This document shows positions 59,817 through 64,000 of a stretch of 64,000 nt of DNA, piece after piece; position 1 is the stretch's first letter, and each line of letters begins with the position of its first letter. The DNA is from Levilactobacillus fujinensis (GTDB lineage Bacteria > Bacillota > Bacilli > Lactobacillales > Lactobacillaceae). The stretch spans positions 62,001 to 126,000 of the forward strand of contig NZ_RHNX01000002.1 in assembly GCF_003946335.1 (NCBI RefSeq), written 5' to 3'. Below the pieces are notes generated by a model that was not told the DNA's origin, did not search any database, and saw nothing but the letters and a program-made list of their open reading frames with translations. The position numbers and the translations under genes are program-made.

Positions 59817-60797
59817 ATGAGACATAATGAACCGCAATCATTTTTACAAAAGCTCTATAAGTACCGCACTTATTTGCTAGGACTCGTCATTTTAGTAGTC
59901 GGTATTGCCAGCATCGTCGGCGTTCAGGCACATCAGAAGAACGCTACAGAGGCTGATTCCACCTCGGTCGCACAGACTAAGGGCCCGACTGCTCACGAAA
60001 TCAAATCTCAACAAAAGCAGCTCAAACACAAGGTGAACCGGTACTTGAAATCGGTTACAGCTGATGACACTGCCAGTGTCAGTTTCTACAACTTAGGGCC
60101 AACCACCGGTAGCTCGGCGGCTAAATCCAAGACAGCGCGTCGCTTCTATAAGCAAGGCAAGCTCGCCACTTCGGCCAACGCCCACACGCCAGAGGTCTCC
60201 GCTAGTACCTACAAGCTATTCATCGCGGCCTACTTATTCCACCAGAATCATTTAGGCAACTACAATTGGACGCTCACCGAAAAGGATGGCTTCCAGCGCA
60301 TGATCGTGAATAGCGAAAATGACTTTGCGGAAGGCGTATTGGATGCTTATGGCTTAACCACCGTCGACGACTTCATTGCCAGTGAGGGCTGGTATGCACC
60401 GACCTTTGTTGCCAACCAAGCGTCCGTCACCACGGCCTATAGTCTGACGTTACTCTTGAAGAAATTAGCATTGCAACAGGCGCCATTTAACCACGCCCAC
60501 GACCAACAGTGGTTACTCTCACTCATGAATAAACAGATCTACCGGACCGGGATTCCGGCTGGTGCCGCCACCGCCAAAAAGGGCACGGTCGTTGCTGACA
60601 AGGTTGGCTTTCTCGGGGACACCAACAACGATGCCGCCATCGTCACCCTCCCCAATGGCCAACGTTATGTACTGGTCATCATGACCCACGGCCACGGCCA
60701 AAATGGCTTCAGTGGCTTCCCCCGAATGGCCAAGATTACTACGCACATCCAAAAAATGATGTACAACCCTAAGATCGTGAAGAATCTCAACAAGTAA
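59817..60797 (+). CDS. Membrane-anchored serine hydrolase (class A beta-lactamase-like)
   Basis: 326-residue protein anchored by one N-terminal segment (YRTYLLGLVILVVGIASIVG), a Thr/Lys-rich stalk, then a beta-lactamase/transpeptidase-like domain. The SxxK motif is SASTYKLF (Ser130, Lys133), the SDN motif is NSENDF (Ser166-Glu-Asn168), and the KTG motif appears as DKVGFLGDTNNDAAIV. It lacks a clear omega-loop ExxLN, so true beta-lactamase activity is doubtful; a cell-wall peptidase or carboxypeptidase-like role is more likely. Monocistronic, strong terminator. Confidence 0.85.
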   Translation: MRHNEPQSFLQKLYKYRTYLLGLVILVVGIASIVGVQAHQKNATEADSTSVAQTKGPTAHEIKSQQKQLKHKVNRYLKSVTADDTASVSFYNLGPTTGSSAAKSKTARRFYKQGKLATSANAHTPEVSASTYKLFIAAYLFHQNHLGNYNWTLTEKDGFQRMIVNSENDFAEGVLDAYGLTTVDDFIASEGWYAPTFVANQASVTTAYSLTLLLKKLALQQAPFNHAHDQQWLLSLMNKQIYRTGIPAGAATAKKGTVVADKVGFLGDTNNDAAIVTLPNGQRYVLVIMTHGHGQNGFSGFPRMAKITTHIQKMMYNPKIVKNLNK

Positions 60798-60809
60798 CTA
60801 GCGACTTTG

Positions 60810-60842
60810 GAGCCATGACAAAACCTGTCGTGGCTCTTTTTT
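60810..60842 (+). terminator. Terminator of the serine hydrolase gene
   Basis: GAGCCATGACA and TGTCGTGGCTC form an 11-bp stem with one mismatch followed by TTTTTT. Confidence 0.9.
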
Positions 60843-60848
60843 AGCCCT

Positions 60849-60962
60849 CAGCTAGTGTTTGAAAGCCAAATTATTCTTGCGACAGTGGGCGCTGTCACCA
60901 CTGACCTAGTTGAAATAGTCGCACGCCAGCTGTCAGAGATTCCATTTGCTGTGAGGAACGCC
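60849..60962 (-). repeat. Repeat R2, copy 4 (inverted)
   Basis: The reverse complement contains TGGAATCTCTGACAGCTGG, CGTGCGACTATTTCAACTAG, ACTGTCGCAAGAATAATTTG and GCTTTCAAACAC, in the same order as copy 1. It occupies most of the gap before the copper promoter. Confidence 0.6.
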
Positions 60963-61031
60963 TCCAGCCACAATACCGTCCGATCGACACATAATTTTCT
61001 CCCAACAACTAAATTCAACAAACATTTTATG

Positions 61032-61082
61032 TTGACAAATGTAATCGATGGCGGTAAGCTACTTTTATAGATTACAAATGTA
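61032..61082 (+). promoter_or_regulatory. Copper-responsive promoter with two CopY boxes
   Basis: TTGACA (61032-61037), 17 bases, TAAGCT (61055-61060). GACAAATGTA (61034-61043) overlaps the -35 and TACAAATGTA (61073-61082) lies just after the start region; both match the CopY operator TACAnnTGTA (the first with one mismatch). This predicts repression by CopY and release by copper. No copY gene is in the window. Confidence 0.85.
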
Positions 61083-61105
61083 AACAAAGAAAGCAGGGAT
61101 TTCCC

Positions 61106-61477
61106 ATGATCAAATTAATCGTCCTCATTGTTGCCGCCGCTCTGATCGGCTTCATCTCCTGGTGGTTCTTCGGTAAACACACAACCCAAGCCGTCGATGC
61201 CGCCGTGACGAATGATACCCAAGACGTAGCCGTTGAAGTCAGCGGTGGTTACTCCCCCAGCACGGTTGTATTGAAACGCGGCGTTCCCGCCCACATCACC
61301 TTTAACCGGAAAGATCCATCGAGTTGTCTGGAACAAGTCGTCTTTCCTGACTTTGGAATCAATCAATTTCTTCCTAAGGATCAAGATGAACGCGTCGATA
61401 TTGATACTAGCAAGGCCGGCGAGTTCGATTACGCGTGTGGTATGAACATGTTTCATGGCAAGGTCATTATCAAATAA
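61106..61477 (+). CDS. Membrane-anchored cupredoxin-like copper protein
   Basis: 123-residue protein: one N-terminal membrane segment (LIVLIVAAALIGFISWWFF), then a cupredoxin-like domain (about 40-123). Putative copper ligands are Cys74 in SSCLEQVVF and the cluster CGMNMFHG (Cys111, Met113, Met115, His117). VEVSGGYSPSTVVLKRGVPA is the opening strand seen in the cupredoxin_1 family. First gene under a two-CopY-box promoter, so it is made under copper stress and probably binds copper at the outer face of the membrane or hands it to the ATPase. Own GCAGGG ribosome site before ATG. Confidence 0.85.
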   Translation: MIKLIVLIVAAALIGFISWWFFGKHTTQAVDAAVTNDTQDVAVEVSGGYSPSTVVLKRGVPAHITFNRKDPSSCLEQVVFPDFGINQFLPKDQDERVDIDTSKAGEFDYACGMNMFHGKVIIK

Positions 61478-61491
61478 CGGAGGTCTTCATT

Positions 61492-61764
61492 ATGACAAAC
61501 AAGCAAACTGCAACTATTACCGTTGATGGCGGCTACTCACCCGCTACAATTGTTTTAACACAAGGCATTCCTGCCGAACTGACCTTTAACCGTATCAATG
61601 ACGCTGGTTGTCTGGATCAGGTCCACTCCCAAGCGCTCAATTTCAGCGAAGACCTACCACTCAATACACCACGGACCGTGACTATCGATACTAGCCAGTC
61701 TGGTGAATTTGACTTCAGCTGTGGCATGGACATGTTCCACGGAAAGGTGGTCATTCACTCATGA
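61492..61764 (+). CDS. Soluble cupredoxin-like protein, likely copper donor
   Basis: 90-residue paralogue of the preceding protein without signal or membrane segment, hence cytosolic. It keeps the fold (ITVDGGYSPATIVLTQGIPA) and ligands Cys40 in AGCLDQVHS and CGMDMFHG (Cys77, Met79, Met81, His83). GGAGG lies 7 bases before ATG 61492. Its stop overlaps the start of a copper ATPase by 4 bases. Because that ATPase has no N-terminal heavy-metal-associated domain, this protein may take the role of CopZ. This is inference from arrangement. Confidence 0.83.
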   Translation: MTNKQTATITVDGGYSPATIVLTQGIPAELTFNRINDAGCLDQVHSQALNFSEDLPLNTPRTVTIDTSQSGEFDFSCGMDMFHGKVVIHS

Positions 61765-63692
61765 GCATTAAGAACCGCTTCGTCTTCTCACTAATCGTAT
61801 CGCTCCCCATGCTCGTGGAGATGCTGGCAACTCCCTTTGGCTTCATGCTTCCCGGTGGCGCTTGGACCATGTTTCTCCTGACGACCGCCGTCATGGGTGT
61901 TTCTGCTCGCCCCTTCATCCAGAGCGCCTGGGCAGCCTTTCGTCACCACCACGCCAACATGGACACGTTGGTCGCTGTCGGAACGGCCACGGCCTACCTC
62001 TACAGTTTCTACGCAATGCTGACGGGTAAGGTCGTCTTCTACGAAAGTGCTGCCTTCGTGGTCACCTTCATCTTGCTCGGCCAATACTTCGAAGAAAAAA
62101 TGAAGCACTCGGCCTCGGGCGCCGTTAGTAAGCTGATCGACCTGCAGGCGCAGGACGCCGAAGTTATGCGTAATGGTCAGTTAGTCAAGGTTCCGCTGGC
62201 CGAAGTCGTTGTTGGTGACATTGTTCGCGTAAAGCCCGGTCAAAAGGTTGCCGTGGATGGTGTCATCACCGAAGGCACCTCGACCATCGACGAATCCATG
62301 GTCACCGGTGAAAGCATGCCTGTCACCAAGAAGGTTGGCGATCACGTTATCGGCGCGACCATGAACAGCACAGGAACTTTCCTGTTTCGGGCCAACAAAG
62401 TCGGCAGTGATACCCTGTTGTCGCAGATCGTTGAGATGGTCAAGAAGGCACAAACTAGTCACGCCCCCATTCAAAAGACGGTCGACAAGGTTGCGGATAT
62501 CTTCGTCCCAGCTGTGCTGATCATTGCCATTTTAACGTTCACGGTCTGGTACGTTTTCCTTGGTGCCAGCGTGGTCAGCGCCATGCTCTTCGCCGTTTCC
62601 GTTGTCATCATCGCCTGTCCTTGTGCCCTCGGTATTGCAACCCCAACGGCCTTAATGGTCGGTACTGGACGGAGCGCAAAAATGGGTATCTTAATTAAAA
62701 ATGGTGAGGTTCTTGAGGCTGCTAACCGCGTTAAGACGGTCGTTTTCGACAAAACTGGAACCATTACCGCCGGCCATCCACAAGTGACGGACATCGTGGG
62801 CGACACGACCACTGTCCTCGACGTTGCTGCCAGCCTGGAGGCATCGTCGGAACATCCTCTCGCTGCAGCTATTCTGGACAAAGCCAAGGCTGATGGACGA
62901 CCCGTCACTGCCGCAACTAATTTCAAAGCCATCGAAGGTAAGGGCGTTCAGGCCACGGTCAACGGTCAAGCCGCCCTCATCGGTAATGACAAATTAGTCG
63001 CCGATTACACGTTGACGCCAGAACTCAGCAGAGAAATGGCTAAGCTCCAAGGCGAGGCCAAGACGGTCGTTGTCGTTGGCTTAGCTGGTAAGCTCATTGG
63101 GCTAATTGCGATTCAAGACGCACCGAAAGCCAGTTCTGCTAGTGCCATCGCTGCCTTAAAGAAGCGCGGCTTACGGACCGTCATGCTGACCGGTGATAAT
63201 CAGCGAGTCGCTCAGGCGGTCGCCACCGAAGTCGGCATTGACGATGTGATTGCGGACGTGTTACCCGGTGACAAGGCCGATAATGTAAAACGCCTGCAGG
63301 AAGACGGTCCAGTGGCCTTTGTTGGTGATGGGATCAACGACGCACCAGCCTTAACAACCGCCGACGTTGGCATTGCCATGGGTTCCGGCACCGATATTGC
63401 CATTGAATCCGGTGGTATCGTCTTGGTCAAGAACGATCTGCAAGATGTCGTCCGTGCGCTAGAACTCAGCAAGAAGACGTTTGGCCGAATCAAGTTGAAC
63501 CTGTTCTGGGCATTCGTCTACAACACACTGGGCATTCCAGTAGCTGCTGGCGTATTCTTCGCCCTTGGCCTTTCGTTGAGTCCAGAGATTGCCGGACTGG
63601 GGATGGCCCTCAGTTCCCTGTCGGTCGTTGCCAGTTCTCTGCTGCTGAATACGTCGAAACTGACGTCCACACCAGCAACCACTGTCGCTTAG
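61761..63692 (+). CDS. copA: Copper-translocating P1B-type ATPase without HMA domain
   Basis: 643-residue P1B ATPase with eight membrane segments. Metal site ACPCALGIATP (CPC 286-288), phosphorylation Asp330 in DKTGTITAGHP, ASSEHPLAAAI for the nucleotide His-Pro pair and VGDGINDAPALTTADVGIAM for the hinge. Segments 7 and 8 carry YN (VYNTLG) and MALSS, the P1B-1 signature of Cu(I) pumps. It begins directly at the first membrane helix (FVFSLIVSLPMLVEM): the usual CxxC heavy-metal-associated domains are absent. Translationally coupled to the soluble cupredoxin. Likely exports Cu(I). Confidence 0.92.
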   Translation: MSIKNRFVFSLIVSLPMLVEMLATPFGFMLPGGAWTMFLLTTAVMGVSARPFIQSAWAAFRHHHANMDTLVAVGTATAYLYSFYAMLTGKVVFYESAAFVVTFILLGQYFEEKMKHSASGAVSKLIDLQAQDAEVMRNGQLVKVPLAEVVVGDIVRVKPGQKVAVDGVITEGTSTIDESMVTGESMPVTKKVGDHVIGATMNSTGTFLFRANKVGSDTLLSQIVEMVKKAQTSHAPIQKTVDKVADIFVPAVLIIAILTFTVWYVFLGASVVSAMLFAVSVVIIACPCALGIATPTALMVGTGRSAKMGILIKNGEVLEAANRVKTVVFDKTGTITAGHPQVTDIVGDTTTVLDVAASLEASSEHPLAAAILDKAKADGRPVTAATNFKAIEGKGVQATVNGQAALIGNDKLVADYTLTPELSREMAKLQGEAKTVVVVGLAGKLIGLIAIQDAPKASSASAIAALKKRGLRTVMLTGDNQRVAQAVATEVGIDDVIADVLPGDKADNVKRLQEDGPVAFVGDGINDAPALTTADVGIAMGSGTDIAIESGGIVLVKNDLQDVVRALELSKKTFGRIKLNLFWAFVYNTLGIPVAAGVFFALGLSLSPEIAGLGMALSSLSVVASSLLLNTSKLTSTPATTVA

Positions 63693-63704
63693 GAGGAATT
63701 TACC

Positions 63705-63806
63705 ATGGAAGAAAAATTTTGGAGTAAAAGCACCTGGCTGACGGCATTGGTCGCTGTCGTCTATATGATTGTGGCGATTGGCGTTGGCGCTTTGATTACA
63801 CACTAG
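63705..63806 (+). CDS. 33-residue membrane peptide of the copper operon
   Basis: Short gene with a strong ribosome site AGGAGGAATTTACC before ATG, starting 12 bases after the copA stop. The product has a charged start (MEEKFWSKSTW) and one membrane segment (LTALVAVVYMIVAIGVGALI) ending TH. Small single-span proteins often adjust P-type ATPases (established for other pumps such as KdpF), so a regulatory subunit of CopA is a reasonable guess. No similarity claim is made. Confidence 0.7.
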   Translation: MEEKFWSKSTWLTALVAVVYMIVAIGVGALITH

Positions 63807-63852
63807 GTGAAGACATGTGGTATCTGTCATTAGTAACTAAATAATTAAGTGC

Positions 63853-63902
63853 AAAAGAGATTACCCTGACTGGCCATAGCCGTCACTGGATAATCTCTTT
63901 TT
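63853..63902 (+). terminator. Terminator of the copper operon
   Basis: AAAGAGATTA...TGAC pairs with GTCA...TAATCTCTTT and ends in TTTT, 46 bases after the small peptide gene. Confidence 0.85.
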
Positions 63903-63932
63903 CGTCATCAAAATTTATTAAAGTTAATGCAG

Positions 63933-63960
63933 AAAACCCACGATTTCAATCGTGGGATGA
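63933..63960. mobile_element. Possible end hairpin of an IS200/IS605-type element
   Basis: CCCACGAT-TTCA-ATCGTGGG (63937-63956) followed by ATGAATGCC resembles the hairpin at the ends of IS200/IS605-family elements of lactobacilli, as I remember them. No transposase or TnpB gene is inside the window; the element, if real, continues beyond the right edge or is a remnant. Confidence 0.35.
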
Positions 63961-64000
63961 ATGCCAGAATTTAAGCCCTTTTTAAATATAGTATGTTGAA

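Noticed and set aside
59817..60797. Naming the serine hydrolase a beta-lactamase resistance gene
   Set aside because: SxxK is present, but SDN is SEN, KTG is KVG and no omega-loop Glu motif is visible; resistance activity is not supported.
1..64000. Search for tRNA, rRNA, prophage and CRISPR arrays
   Set aside because: No cloverleaf ending in CCA-type context, no rRNA core sequence, no phage structural genes and no regular repeat-spacer pattern were seen by reading.

Overview
The window looks like a chromosomal segment of a low-to-mid GC lactic acid bacterium of the family Lactobacillaceae. The evidence is strong GGAGG-type ribosome binding sites, CcpA-type cre sites, and genes typical of plant-associated lactobacilli: a subtype-B tannase, gallate decarboxylase subunits, a GH120 beta-xylosidase and a catabolic ornithine transcarbamylase/carbamate kinase pair. 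A Levilactobacillus- or Lactiplantibacillus-like genus is my guess; the sequence does not settle it. I found no rRNA, tRNA, CRISPR array, prophage or complete insertion sequence.

Layout. 0-2.4 kb: an operon of two family-8 glycosyltransferases (the first cut by the window edge) and a PlsC-like acyltransferase behind an operator-rich promoter. 2.5-4.7 kb: a secreted ADP-ribosyltransferase-like protein and a class I glutamine amidotransferase. 5-10.7 kb: a plant-glycan locus (GH30, MFS transporter, GH120 beta-xylosidase, divergent AraC regulator). 11-20 kb: a tannin/gallate region with UbiD, UbiX and LpdD (gallate decarboxylase), a divergent LysR regulator and, 4.3 kb away, the tannase; between them lie a divergent peptide deformylase, a DUF1697 protein and two tandem sugar O-acetyltransferases. 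20-28 kb: an amino-acid permease, an AT-rich McrB-N/DUF3883 restriction-like protein, an aquaporin, a pyroglutamyl peptidase and a GH36 alpha-galactosidase. 28-37 kb: regulators, an old-yellow-enzyme reductase, a GH31 hydrolase with a GPH-type transporter, and a large secreted PAP2-type phosphatase carrying autotransporter-like repeats. 37-47.7 kb: Xre/DUF2975, MarR plus multidrug ABC exporter, VOC protein, structured small RNA, TetR plus GNAT, secreted tyrosine phosphatase, TauE exporter, DHA2 efflux pump and a GntR-controlled ABC transporter. 48-51 kb: the three-subunit proton-translocating transhydrogenase. 51-57 kb: a GPP34-like protein, an aldo/keto reductase and an arcB-arcC-YfcC citrulline operon. 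57.5-59.6 kb: a divergent GlnK/GlnL-type two-component system. 59.8-64 kb: a serine hydrolase, then a copper operon with two CopY boxes, two cupredoxin-like proteins, a CopA-type ATPase without a heavy-metal-associated domain and a 33-residue membrane peptide.

How the parts fit together. Much of the window serves use of plant material: xylo-oligosaccharides (GH120), alpha-galactosides (GH36), another glycoside (GH31) and gallotannins (tannase releases gallate, the UbiD complex decarboxylates it). Several sugar and arginine-type operons carry cre sites. Three families of short dispersed intergenic repeats recur, one of them an inverted-repeat terminator with a compensatory base change. Many start codons were moved inward from the longest open frame because the upstream start overlaps the Shine-Dalgarno sequence; one gene (GNAT) seems to use AUU.
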